Part shown: piece after piece, positions 1-6,685 of the stretch
Layout of the letters: every line of letters begins with the position of its first letter
Numbering within the stretch: position 1 is the stretch's first letter
NCBI GenBank assembly: GCA_017383945.1
Contig: JAFNUQ010000059.1
Span: 1 to 10,220, forward strand
Origin: Bacteroidales bacterium
Lineage (GTDB): Bacteria; Bacteroidota; Bacteroidia; Bacteroidales; UBA932
DNA: 10,220 bases
Reading direction: 5' to 3'
The notes under the pieces: model-generated
Told to the model about the DNA's origin: nothing
Databases searched by the model: none
Seen by the model: the letters and a program-made list of their open reading frames with translations, nothing else
Position numbers and translations under genes: made by a program

Positions 1-954
1 AAGTTCCTCGTGGCTACCGCCTTCGTTGACATAAAGCACAAACGGACCGATAACTTTCTGCCAGAATTCTCCTTCTTCCACTGTGACTGAAGAACCACCA
101 TAGTGGCTGCTGCGCCAGTAATTCAGCACGCAAGGTGCGGCTGCTTTGTTGGTGTCGCGATGACCCATGAATTCGACTTTAGTTGGGCCGCCGCTGATAT
201 ATTCCATTGAAGGATTGATGAGGTAAAAACCGATGTTTTCTGTGGTGCTGGCCCAGCCGAAAACCTGATTGTTGTAAAGGTTGGCAGTGTAGACATACTT
301 ATCGCCTGCAAAATGAGTTGCAGGGTAGTAGAAGTCGACATCCTTATCCACTGTCATCCAGTCAAACATCGGCGCAAGCTTGGCGCAGAAGCGTGCTTCT
401 CCCAATGCAGAAGCAGGATAGCTCTCAGGGTGAGTGAAGATGCAGTAGGTGTAGATTTCAGATGCGCCGTCTTCAATAGCAAAGCGAATCTCCACGTCTG
501 CTGCAAACTGTCCCTGTGGCGAAGCGCCCGGGCCGGTGCCCATCTTGCGGCCTTCTGCGATGCCCTTGATTGATACCTCAGCACGCTTGCCGCGGTTCTT
601 GGCAGGGTCAATAGTCACAGTAGCTATCGCATCTCCTGTGCCGCGAGGGCCCATTGCATCGTGTGACCAGAATCCATACTGGTGGTCAGTCATGCCTCTG
701 TTGAGACCATTAGGGTTGGCTCCCGGAGGATCAAGCACAAGGTCTGGCTCTCCCTGCTCATTGACACGAGTGGCAAGCATCTCCTTGCCGTTGAACTTAT
801 ACGACACAAGGTCTCCTGACTCCTTGGCAACCATAGCACTGACTATTCCGTTGCTGAGAGTGTAGGTCTGAGCGTCTTCGGTGATGGTAACTGCTCCCTT
901 GCTGCAAGAAAGCATACAAAGGCTCAAAGCCAAAAATCCTAAAATTCTTTTCAT
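1..954 (-). CDS. Rhamnogalacturonan lyase, polysaccharide lyase family 4 (3' part missing, runs off left edge)
   Basis: The first 318 residues are present and the gene continues beyond position 1. Family knowledge: PL4 enzymes cut the rhamnose-galacturonic acid bond of rhamnogalacturonan I by beta-elimination. The protein opens with a lipoprotein signal, KRILGFLALSLCMLSC, with lipidation expected at Cys17, so it is probably anchored in the outer membrane or periplasm. PL4-like hallmarks match the plant and bacterial rhamnogalacturonate lyases I remember: YNNQVFGW near 227-234, GFYLINPSMEYISGGPTK at 242-259, SSHYGG around His284, and GEFWQKVIGPFVLYVN at 295-310. Only the N-terminal catalytic beta-sandwich is inside the window. 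The FnIII and CBM-like domains usual in PL4 would lie to the left. The ATG at 954 is chosen because the signal peptide starts there and the esterase stop is 9 bp upstream. The two genes are probably co-transcribed and act together on pectin. Confidence 0.9.
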   Translation of the reverse strand, partial: MKRILGFLALSLCMLSCSKGAVTITEDAQTYTLSNGIVSAMVAKESGDLVSYKFNGKEMLATRVNEQGEPDLVLDPPGANPNGLNRGMTDHQYGFWSHDAMGPRGTGDAIATVTIDPAKNRGKRAEVSIKGIAEGRKMGTGPGASPQGQFAADVEIRFAIEDGASEIYTYCIFTHPESYPASALGEARFCAKLAPMFDWMTVDKDVDFYYPATHFAGDKYVYTANLYNNQVFGWASTTENIGFYLINPSMEYISGGPTKVEFMGHRDTNKAAAPCVLNYWRSSHYGGSSVTVEEGEFWQKVIGPFVLYVNEGGSHEEL

Positions 955-963
955 ATAGTAGTG

Positions 964-3258
964 TTATTTACATTGCTGGTCAAGCCATTTGATAATATTA
1001 ATCTGCGTGCTCTCGCTGAGACGTCCGATGTCTTCAGGTGTCATGAGTTTCAGTTGTGAGCTAGCTTCTTGCAGATCAAACACTTGCGCTGCTCCTGTGA
1101 CTGTCTCTTGTGCCCATCCGATCTCAGTCTCTCTATCCATTGTAGGCTGCACGATGAGCACTCCGCGAGGGGCAGAGAGCGCAATAAGATCAGTATAATT
1201 GTAAGGGATTCTATCCTCTGAGCCTTTGAATAAGCCCATCTTAGGCAACATTGCATACATCTCATAACGCTGTTCAAGATCGGTGAAACCACACACTGAA
1301 ACAACGTTTTTGATCCTCTCATCGAGAGCAGAAGCATAGAGGCCCACAGTTCCACCCATCGCAAAACCTAGTACGGAAATGTTGTCCTCCTGTACCAAAG
1401 GATCTTTCTGTGCTGCTGTGATCACCGAGCTCACGTCCTCGATCATCCTGCCCAGGCGCGACCACTCCGGATATCTGTCATAGAAGGTCGTATATTCCTC
1501 AAAGCGAGAACCAAATCCTGTCTGATCAAATGCCACAACTGCATAGCCGGACTTGGCGAGTTCTAGAATCGGGTGTATAGATGTGCGGTAAACCCACATA
1601 TAGCCAAGAGGGTAGTGGAAGCCGTGCAGCCATACTACCGTCGGAAGTTTTGTGCCCTCAGGTGTGCCTGTAGGGTAGTAGATGTCTGCTGTGAGGTTGT
1701 CCGGGCCATAGCTGATGCGCTTAGAACTCACGCCGGCAGCGTATTCGGCAGTCCAACCAAATTCGCTGATCTTCCTGTTTGCTACCCAAGCAGCCACATC
1801 TGGTTTCAGCTGTCCAGGATTGTATTTGCCCTCCGGTATCTCGATCGGTCCCGGACGGCCTCCTCTGCGGAAGAATCCAAACATTCCGTTACCGGAAAGT
1901 TCTGCGCTAAGCGGCGCCTTACCGAGCATTTCGTTTACGGCGGCGAGCAGTTCTGGCTTGCGCTTCTCCCAGTCTTTAAGATTGCGTGTGGCAGTTGCTT
2001 TGCGGCGGCGTGGATAATCCTTAATGTCAAAATCCTGCTTCTGCGCCCACTGCGAGAAATCCCAGCTGTAGAAAAGCTCGTTGTTCCAAGTTTTATCCGA
2101 TCTACCAAACTGAATATCAAGGAAATCCAGGCATTTCTGCATATCATTGCTTCCGTGGAATCCTGGCACTGCAAGCAGACCGAGTCTGTCCTCTGCGCCG
2201 TAGCGTGCATACACAGGAAGTGCTGTTTTGTAGGCCTGCTCCTGCGCCCATCCACTAGCGACCTCATCATTGTATCCCCACTCCATGAGCACAGCACGAG
2301 GGGCAATCAACGAGAGGTAGAGGTTGGCATCGACGGGCAGCCTGTCCTCTCTACCGGTAAAGAATCTTAGTTCCGGGATAAACCAGTCAGGGAACATTCT
2401 GGTTGTGCTCTCGATGCTCTCTCCGCCGTTGCGCTCGCCAGAATATCTCCAAGGCACAAATCCTCCCACTCCCGTACTTCCGGCTACAAGAGCGTCTACT
2501 CTCTCGTCAAATGCGGCAGCGATTGTGGCCATCTTGCCGTCACGCGAGTACCCATAGATGGCAATCTGATCCATATTCACTTCAGGAAGTGTCTCAAAGT
2601 AGTCAAGCACTATTGAAATTAGCCACGCACGACGTGCGAGCTTAGAAAAATTATATTCCGGATACAACTCTTTCAGAGCAGCTGAGTCATCAAGAAAATC
2701 ATTTCCTGCAAACCCTGCGCTGATATAGCCTCTGCGAAGCACTGTGTTGCCCATTCCGCTCAAGTCAGGAGAAAGAAATACCGGGTACTTTTCTCCCTTA
2801 GGGCCTTTAGGGATAGTCAATGTTACTCTCACGCTAGCTTCTTTTTCCTCGCCGAAGACAATCTTTGCACTGTGAGTAAAATAGTCCTTTCTGTCCTTGA
2901 AATCAAGAGTTTCCACTCTCTTGATTGCAGGTCTGGGTGGCATTGATCCGATCATATATCGGCAGAAAAGCTCTCTGATTTCGGCTTTGCGCTTCTGCCA
3001 GCTTTCCTCTTCATTACCCACAGGTGTTCCGTCAACAAAAGTAAACGGGTCTGGGAGAAGATTGTTTGATGGAAGTGCTTCAAAATCAGGTGGAAGGGCT
3101 CCTGTCTGGGTCTGCCAGGCGTCAAATTCCGGACAAGGAGGGAGTTCCTCTTGCATCCAAAGAAGTTGCTTTTCCTGAGGGGATTGTGCAAATGCTGAAC
3201 TTCCTATTAAAAGACATAGCATACCCGTGATCAGGGTATAAAGTGGTTTAGTTGTCAT
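964..3258 (-). CDS. Secreted tandem alpha/beta-hydrolase esterase, CE15-like N-domain plus degenerate C-domain
   Basis: 764 residues. A type I signal peptide (residues 1-24, cleavage after AFA) sends it to the periplasm. The N-domain (about 85-395) resembles CE15 glucuronoyl esterases. It has WQKRKAEIRELF at 87-98, nucleophile motif GYSRDGK with Ser238, GESIESTTRMFPDWF at 279-293, LIAPR at 317-321, a candidate acid Asp331 or Glu332, and His368 in PGFHGS. The Glu that many CE15 enzymes carry about 23 residues after Ser appears to be replaced (Ser261), so true glucuronoyl esterase activity is uncertain. A carboxyl- or acetyl-esterase acting on pectin is an alternative suggested by the PL4 gene next door. 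The C-domain (about 428-764) repeats the layout: DWEKRKPEL at 429-437, HGF at 545-547, APRGVL at 696-701 and GWAQE at 714-718. However, the nucleophile position is Ala633 (GFAMGG) and no histidine follows it. It is therefore probably non-catalytic. The substrate is inferred, not shown. Confidence 0.85.
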   Translation of the reverse strand: MTTKPLYTLITGMLCLLIGSSAFAQSPQEKQLLWMQEELPPCPEFDAWQTQTGALPPDFEALPSNNLLPDPFTFVDGTPVGNEEESWQKRKAEIRELFCRYMIGSMPPRPAIKRVETLDFKDRKDYFTHSAKIVFGEEKEASVRVTLTIPKGPKGEKYPVFLSPDLSGMGNTVLRRGYISAGFAGNDFLDDSAALKELYPEYNFSKLARRAWLISIVLDYFETLPEVNMDQIAIYGYSRDGKMATIAAAFDERVDALVAGSTGVGGFVPWRYSGERNGGESIESTTRMFPDWFIPELRFFTGREDRLPVDANLYLSLIAPRAVLMEWGYNDEVASGWAQEQAYKTALPVYARYGAEDRLGLLAVPGFHGSNDMQKCLDFLDIQFGRSDKTWNNELFYSWDFSQWAQKQDFDIKDYPRRRKATATRNLKDWEKRKPELLAAVNEMLGKAPLSAELSGNGMFGFFRRGGRPGPIEIPEGKYNPGQLKPDVAAWVANRKISEFGWTAEYAAGVSSKRISYGPDNLTADIYYPTGTPEGTKLPTVVWLHGFHYPLGYMWVYRTSIHPILELAKSGYAVVAFDQTGFGSRFEEYTTFYDRYPEWSRLGRMIEDVSSVITAAQKDPLVQEDNISVLGFAMGGTVGLYASALDERIKNVVSVCGFTDLEQRYEMYAMLPKMGLFKGSEDRIPYNYTDLIALSAPRGVLIVQPTMDRETEIGWAQETVTGAAQVFDLQEASSQLKLMTPEDIGRLSESTQINIIKWLDQQCK

Positions 3259-3268
3259 TGCGTAGTGG

Positions 3269-3289
3269 TTATGCAGTTATTCTGCATAA
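3269..3289. promoter_or_regulatory. Perfect 8-bp inverted repeat upstream of the esterase gene
   Basis: TTATGCAG and CTGCATAA are perfect complements separated by 5 nt. They lie 11 bp upstream of the esterase ATG and after the mntP stop. Read on the minus strand, no T-run follows it, so it is more likely an operator or a 5' leader hairpin than a terminator. On the minus strand TATATTTA, a 7/8 match to the Bacteroidota -7 box, overlaps its upstream edge. I see no good -33 partner. The regulatory role is inferred. Confidence 0.35.
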
Positions 3290-3292
3290 ATA

Positions 3293-3327
3293 TAAGAAAA
3301 ATCCTGTTATCTGATGCAGATAAGGAT
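3293..3327 (-). terminator. Probable intrinsic terminator of fba-recR-mntP, overlapping the mntP stop
   Basis: TTATCTG (3307-3313) and CAGATAA (3317-3323) form a perfect 7-bp stem with a 3-nt loop. ATCC/GGAT (3301-3304 and 3324-3327) extends it across a 2-nt bulge. On the minus strand the stem is followed by TTTTTCTT. The stem is AT-rich and includes the last codons and stop of mntP, so it may only attenuate. If real, it separates the housekeeping operon from the downstream esterase/PL4 pair. Confidence 0.5.
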
Positions 3328-3861
3328 TCCTATTGTCAGAAGTACTGCTCCGCCAGCGATCTGAGCCCATCTGCCGGCTTTCTCTCCTGCTGCTTTGCCG
3401 ATGCGATGCCCTAGTTGGATGCCGCTGAATGCAAATGCTACTGTTACGAGTCCCACGGCAACCGTGAGGCTGATAGCGTTGTGTAGATCTGCTCCGCTTA
3501 AAGCACGCGAAACGCCCACTGCAAGAGCGTCGATACTCGTAGCTATTCCTCCGATTATCACGCTCTTAAAGCTGTTGAGGTCTGCACCTTCGCTCTCGCC
3601 TTTGATGCCTTCCAGAAGCATATTGCCACCCACATAAGCAAGCAAAGCAAATGCAATCCATTTTGACCACTTCTCTACAAAGCTCGCAAATATTGCGGCG
3701 CCGCCCCATCCGGCAAATAGCAAACCGGCCTGAATGATGCCAAAGATGATAGCAATGCCAAGCGCCTTCTTCCAGGTGCACATCTTGAGGCAGATGCTGG
3801 AAGCGAGACACACAGCAAAACAGTCAGCACACAAAGAGCAAGCGATGATGATATTCTCCAT
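3307..3861 (-). CDS. mntP: Manganese efflux pump MntP
   Basis: 184 residues, an inner-membrane protein of about six hydrophobic segments, close to the usual MntP length. The family exports Mn2+ from the cytoplasm. The two internally related halves each carry the conserved membrane aspartate: CADCFAV with Asp13 in the first segment and ATSIDALAVG with Asp111 in the fourth. Glycine-rich stretches GGNMLLEGIKG (78-88) and IGGIATSIDA follow the family pattern. I start it at the ATG at 3861 (MENIII), not 20 codons upstream at 3921. The longer form adds a hydrophilic tail that lies inside recR, whereas 3861 is one base after the recR stop and gives the expected N-terminus. Tight spacing implies co-transcription and translational coupling with recR and fba. 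I see no manganese riboswitch in the window. Confidence 0.9.
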   Translation of the reverse strand: MENIIIACSLCADCFAVCLASSICLKMCTWKKALGIAIIFGIIQAGLLFAGWGGAAIFASFVEKWSKWIAFALLAYVGGNMLLEGIKGESEGADLNSFKSVIIGGIATSIDALAVGVSRALSGADLHNAISLTVAVGLVTVAFAFSGIQLGHRIGKAAGEKAGRWAQIAGGAVLLTIGILICIR

Positions 3862-3862
3862 T

Positions 3863-4477
3863 TTATGGTTTGAAGATTTGTCGGTTAAGGATGGACTTTC
3901 CGAGAGTGAGAGAGTCTGCATACTCCAGATCGTCGCCGAATGCGAGGCCTCTGGCTAGAGTGGATACTTTGACTCCATACTTCTCAATCTGTCGATAGAT
4001 ATAGAACGAGGTTGTCTCTCCTTCTACATCGGTACTGAGGGCAAGGATTACCTCGCTGATGCTCGGATCGGCCTGAAGTCTCTCGCTTAATTCCTTGATT
4101 TTCAGGTCTGAAGGGGCAATTCCTCCGATTGGGGAAATGATGCCGCCAAGCACGTGATATGTGCCTCGGAATTGGCCTGTGGCCTCGATGCTCATCACAT
4201 CTCTGATGCTCTCCACGACACAGATTGTGCTGTGGTCGCGGGTCTTGTCTGCGCAGATTGAGCAGATCTCGTCGTCTGCGAGCATCATACAATTCTTGCA
4301 GTAGCGGGCATCTGTTGCGAGACGATCGATTGCTGCTGCAAAATGGTGAATGTTTTCCTGAGGTTGTTTAAGTAGGTGTAAAGCTAAGCGCAAAGCGCTG
4401 CGGGAGCCCACTCCTGGAAGGGAGCTGATGGCTTCCACAGCGTCTTTAAGCAACTTAGATGGATATTGATCTGTCAA
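3863..4477 (-). CDS. recR: Recombination mediator protein RecR
   Basis: 204 residues, full length for the family. RecR forms a DNA-clamp ring and works with RecO/RecF to load RecA on gapped DNA in the cytoplasm. Visible domains in order are a helix-hairpin-helix (LPGVGSRSALRLALHLL, about 20-36), a C4 zinc finger (Cys60, Cys63, Cys72, Cys75) and a Toprim domain (about 85-180) with CVVESIRDVM, HVLGGIISPIGGI and LALSTDVEGETTSFYI. The C-terminal LARGLAFGDDLEYAD is typical. The start codon is TTG at 4477, directly abutting the fba TAA. The resulting N-terminus (MTDQYPSKLL) matches the family pattern I recall from Bacteroides (xQYPSxLL), and no ATG lies between it and the conserved region. It sits between fba and mntP with essentially no gaps. 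Confidence 0.95.
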   Translation of the reverse strand: MTDQYPSKLLKDAVEAISSLPGVGSRSALRLALHLLKQPQENIHHFAAAIDRLATDARYCKNCMMLADDEICSICADKTRDHSTICVVESIRDVMSIEATGQFRGTYHVLGGIISPIGGIAPSDLKIKELSERLQADPSISEVILALSTDVEGETTSFYIYRQIEKYGVKVSTLARGLAFGDDLEYADSLTLGKSILNRQIFKP

Positions 4478-5482
4478 TTATCTAGCTTTGTTTTGTGAAC
4501 CAAGCACGTTGATGATCTTGTGAACATACATCTTCTTCATCTCCTCACGAGCTGGCTTGAGGTACTGACGAGGATCAAAGTGACCAGGGTTGTCAGCGAA
4601 GTGCTTGCGCACAGCAGCTGTCATAGCGAGACGTGAGTCTGAGTCGATATTGATCTTGCAAACAGCGCTCTTAGCTGCCTTGCGGAGCTGCTCCTCAGGG
4701 ATACCCACTGCGTTAGGAAGCTTGCCACCGTTGGCGTTGATGATGTCTACATATTCCTGTGGAACTGAAGATGATCCGTGGAGAACGATTGGGAATCCAG
4801 GGAGCTTCTTCTCGATAGCCTTGAGGATATCAAATGCGAGTGGTGGTGGTACGAGACGACCAGTCTCCTCGTCACGAGTGCACTGCTCTGGAGTGAACTT
4901 GTATGCACCGTGTGATGTACCGATAGAGATAGCGAGAGAGTCACAACCGGTCTTCTTTACGAAGTCGATAACTTCTTCTGGCTTAGTGTAGTGTGAAACC
5001 TCTGAAGAAACCTCATCCTCTACACCTGCGAGTACGCCAAGCTCAGCCTCTACTGTAACGTCGTGCTTGTGAGCATACTTAACAACCTTCTTTGTGAGAG
5101 CTACGTTCTCCTCATATGGAAGGTGTGAACCATCGATCATAACTGAAGAGAAACCGAAGTCTACACAGCTCTTGCACACCTCATAGCTATCGCCGTGATC
5201 GAGGTGAAGCACGATCTGTGGCTTCTTCCAACCAAGCTCCTTAGCATACTCAACAGCACCCTGAGCCATATAGCGGAGGAGGGTCTGGTTGGCATAGTTG
5301 CGAGCACCCTTAGAAACCTGAAGAATAACTGGAGACTTTGTCTCTGTACAAGCCTGGATGATAGCCTGGAGCTGCTCCATGTTATTGAAGTTGAAAGCTG
5401 GGATAGCGTAGCCACCCTTTACTGCCTTAGCAAACATCTCACGGGTGTTTACAAGGCCAAGATCTGTAAATGAAACCTTCAT
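4478..5482 (-). CDS. fba: Class II fructose-bisphosphate aldolase
   Basis: 334 residues, cytoplasmic. It catalyses reversible cleavage of fructose-1,6-bisphosphate into dihydroxyacetone phosphate and glyceraldehyde-3-phosphate in glycolysis and gluconeogenesis. Class II zinc-enzyme signatures are clear: LHLDHGD with His93, catalytic Asp95 and His96; VEAELGVLAGVED with Glu147; SIGTSHGAYK with His191; VLHGSSS with His225; and CKINIDSD with Asn288, part of the phosphate/substrate site. The ATG at 5482 gives the usual N-terminal region (YAIPAFNFNNMEQLQA). First gene of the fba-recR-mntP run. Its TAA is followed without a gap by the recR TTG in the same frame. Transcription probably starts at the divergent promoter in 5483-5564. 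Confidence 0.96.
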   Translation of the reverse strand: MKVSFTDLGLVNTREMFAKAVKGGYAIPAFNFNNMEQLQAIIQACTETKSPVILQVSKGARNYANQTLLRYMAQGAVEYAKELGWKKPQIVLHLDHGDSYEVCKSCVDFGFSSVMIDGSHLPYEENVALTKKVVKYAHKHDVTVEAELGVLAGVEDEVSSEVSHYTKPEEVIDFVKKTGCDSLAISIGTSHGAYKFTPEQCTRDEETGRLVPPPLAFDILKAIEKKLPGFPIVLHGSSSVPQEYVDIINANGGKLPNAVGIPEEQLRKAAKSAVCKINIDSDSRLAMTAAVRKHFADNPGHFDPRQYLKPAREEMKKMYVHKIINVLGSQNKAR

Positions 5483-5528
5483 AAATGTTTAAATGATATA
5501 TTTGTATAACTAACTATCTAAAATCTTG

Positions 5529-5546
5529 CAAATTTAACTAAATTTG
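5529..5546. repeat. 18-bp palindrome forming two back-to-back -7 boxes
   Basis: CAAATTTA and TAAATTTG are exact reverse complements separated by AC. Each arm, read outward, equals TAAATTTG, a perfect TAnnTTTG match. One points toward fba and the other toward gmk. It is both an inverted repeat and a candidate divergent core promoter. Confidence 0.6.
5539..5546 (+). promoter_or_regulatory. Candidate -7 box for gmk-nadD
   Basis: TAAATTTG on the plus strand matches TAnnTTTG exactly and would give a leader of roughly 14 nt before the gmk ATG at 5565. No TTTG is found 19-22 nt upstream, so the -33 element is weak or absent. A second exact match, TATATTTG at 5497-5504, is an alternative with a longer leader and also lacks a clear -33 partner. 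Confidence 0.4.
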
Positions 5547-5564
5547 TAGAATAATATACAAAGA

Positions 5565-6134
5565 ATGACAGGTAAAGTTATCATATTTTCAGCACCTTCA
5601 GGTGCGGGCAAGAGCACTGTTGTAAATCATCTGTTAGGATTACACCCAGAGTTTGAATTCTCTATCTCTGCAACTTCGCGTGCACCACGTGGAGCCGAGA
5701 AACACGGAGTGGAGTACTATTTCCTTTCTGCAGAAGAGTTCAGAGCACTCATAGAGAAGGATGCTTTTGTTGAATATGAGGAAGTTTACCACGACCGTTT
5801 CTATGGCACGCTCAAGAGCGAAGTAGAGCGCATCTGGGCCAAGGGCCACGTAATAGTCTTTGATGTTGATGTCAAGGGCGGTGTGAGCTTGAAGAAGTAT
5901 TTTGGCGATGCCGCAATGTCTGTGCTCATCCTTCCTCCAAGTCCTGAGGTTCTTGAGCAGCGTCTACGTTCACGAGCAACAGATAGTGAGGAAGCAATCC
6001 TGGAGAGACTCGCCAAGGCTGGATCTGAAATCGATTTTGCACGAGGCAAATTTGACAGAGAACTTGTCAACGACGTCTTGAGCGAGACATTTGCCACTGC
6101 AGAAAAGATGGTTGACGATTTTCTATGCGAGTAG
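5565..6134 (+). CDS. gmk: Guanylate kinase
   Basis: 189 residues, standard length. The cytoplasmic enzyme phosphorylates GMP to GDP with ATP in purine nucleotide synthesis and salvage. The P-loop SAPSGAGKST spans residues 9-18 (Lys16, Ser17). The GMP-binding region carries SATSRAPRGAEKHGVEYYF (35-53) and VYHDRFYGT (74-82). The lid region has LRSRATDSEEAILERLAKA (134-152), with the arginines expected to contact ATP. The ATG at 5565 is the only start compatible with the P-loop position. The last 10 bp overlap nadD, so the two are co-transcribed and probably translationally coupled. Gmk-nadD adjacency is, from memory, common in Bacteroidales. Confidence 0.96.
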   Translation: MTGKVIIFSAPSGAGKSTVVNHLLGLHPEFEFSISATSRAPRGAEKHGVEYYFLSAEEFRALIEKDAFVEYEEVYHDRFYGTLKSEVERIWAKGHVIVFDVDVKGGVSLKKYFGDAAMSVLILPPSPEVLEQRLRSRATDSEEAILERLAKAGSEIDFARGKFDRELVNDVLSETFATAEKMVDDFLCE

Positions 6135-6676
6135 CAGTCTATTCCGGTTCATTTGATCCACTCCACATAGGCCATAAAGCCATTATGGAATACCTTACGA
6201 GAAACGCGTCTTTTGACTGTGTTTATCTTGTTGTATCCCCTCAAAATCCTCTCAAGGACTCTTCCAAGGCGGATAATGCATCTCAGCGCTATGCCGCTGC
6301 TGTTGAGGCTGTCAGCCGGCATCCGGAGCTCAATGTCAGGGTTGAGGATATTGAGATGAAAATGAGCGCGCCTCACTATACGATAAGAACTCTTGATGCC
6401 CTCAAAGAGCGAGAGTCTGACAATACATTTGTTCTTGTAATCGGTGCAGACAATCTTGCTATAATCAAGCACTGGAAGGACTCTGAACGTATCCTCAAAG
6501 AATATGGCGTAGTGGTTTTTCCTCGAGAGGGATATGATCTGGATGCGATTGCTGCTCAGCTGCTTAGCGAGTCTCCTGATTACAAAATCACCATCGCCGA
6601 CGCTCCTCTTGTCAATATCTCTTCTACCCAGATCCGCGAGTCCGGAGCAGGGGAGATGTCTGAGTTCTTGATGTAG
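6125..6676 (+). CDS. nadD: Nicotinate-nucleotide adenylyltransferase with a duplicated 3' end
   Basis: 183 residues. NadD joins ATP and nicotinate mononucleotide to make deamido-NAD in NAD biosynthesis. The nucleotidyltransferase signature GSFDPLHIGH is at residues 8-17 (His14, His17). Other family landmarks are VVSPQNPLK (36-44), HYTIRTLDALK (84-94), VIGADNL (105-111) and ISSTQIRE (165-172). Only 12 residues follow ISSTQIR. Many relatives continue for about 15-20 more residues (a P-x-x-V-x-x-YI-like tail), so this C-terminus looks short. The final 12 codons and stop (6638-6676) recur at 8644-8682 beyond an AbiE cassette, and no terminator follows this copy. The start at 6125 overlaps gmk by 10 bp and gives the canonical N-terminus. 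The core is intact, so activity is likely. Confidence 0.92.
   Translation: MRVAVYSGSFDPLHIGHKAIMEYLTRNASFDCVYLVVSPQNPLKDSSKADNASQRYAAAVEAVSRHPELNVRVEDIEMKMSAPHYTIRTLDALKERESDNTFVLVIGADNLAIIKHWKDSERILKEYGVVVFPREGYDLDAIAAQLLSESPDYKITIADAPLVNISSTQIRESGAGEMSEFLM
6638..6676 (+). repeat. Direct repeat, left copy: last 12 codons plus stop of nadD
   Basis: This 39-bp segment starts exactly at nadD codon 172 (Glu) and ends with TAG. It matches 8644-8682 at 36 of 39 positions. Identity stops abruptly on both sides. It is the nadD-attached junction of the presumed insertion. Confidence 0.85.
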
Positions 6677-6685
6677 CTAAACGAT

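Larger units (their letters stand above)
5529..5562 (-). promoter_or_regulatory. Probable fba promoter (TTTG / TAAATTTG)
   Basis: On the minus strand TTTG (5562-5559) is followed after 22 nt by TAAATTTG (5536-5529). This fits the Bacteroidota -33 TTTG and -7 TAnnTTTG consensus with a spacer slightly longer than the usual 19-21. The predicted leader to the fba ATG at 5482 is roughly 40 nt. The -7 box is one arm of the palindrome at 5529-5546. Confidence 0.55.

Noticed and set aside
1573..2370. 265-residue plus-strand open frame inside the esterase gene
   Set aside because: It is antisense to a well-supported coding region and shows no recognisable domain; a shadow of the real gene's codon use.
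964..3258. Frameshift or fusion artefact joining two separate esterase genes
   Set aside because: The frame is continuous with a natural linker (about 395-428), one signal peptide and a duplicated domain layout, as in known multidomain Bacteroidota esterases.
3862..3921. 20-codon N-terminal extension of mntP
   Set aside because: It lies inside the recR coding region and is hydrophilic, and MntP proteins begin directly with the first membrane helix.
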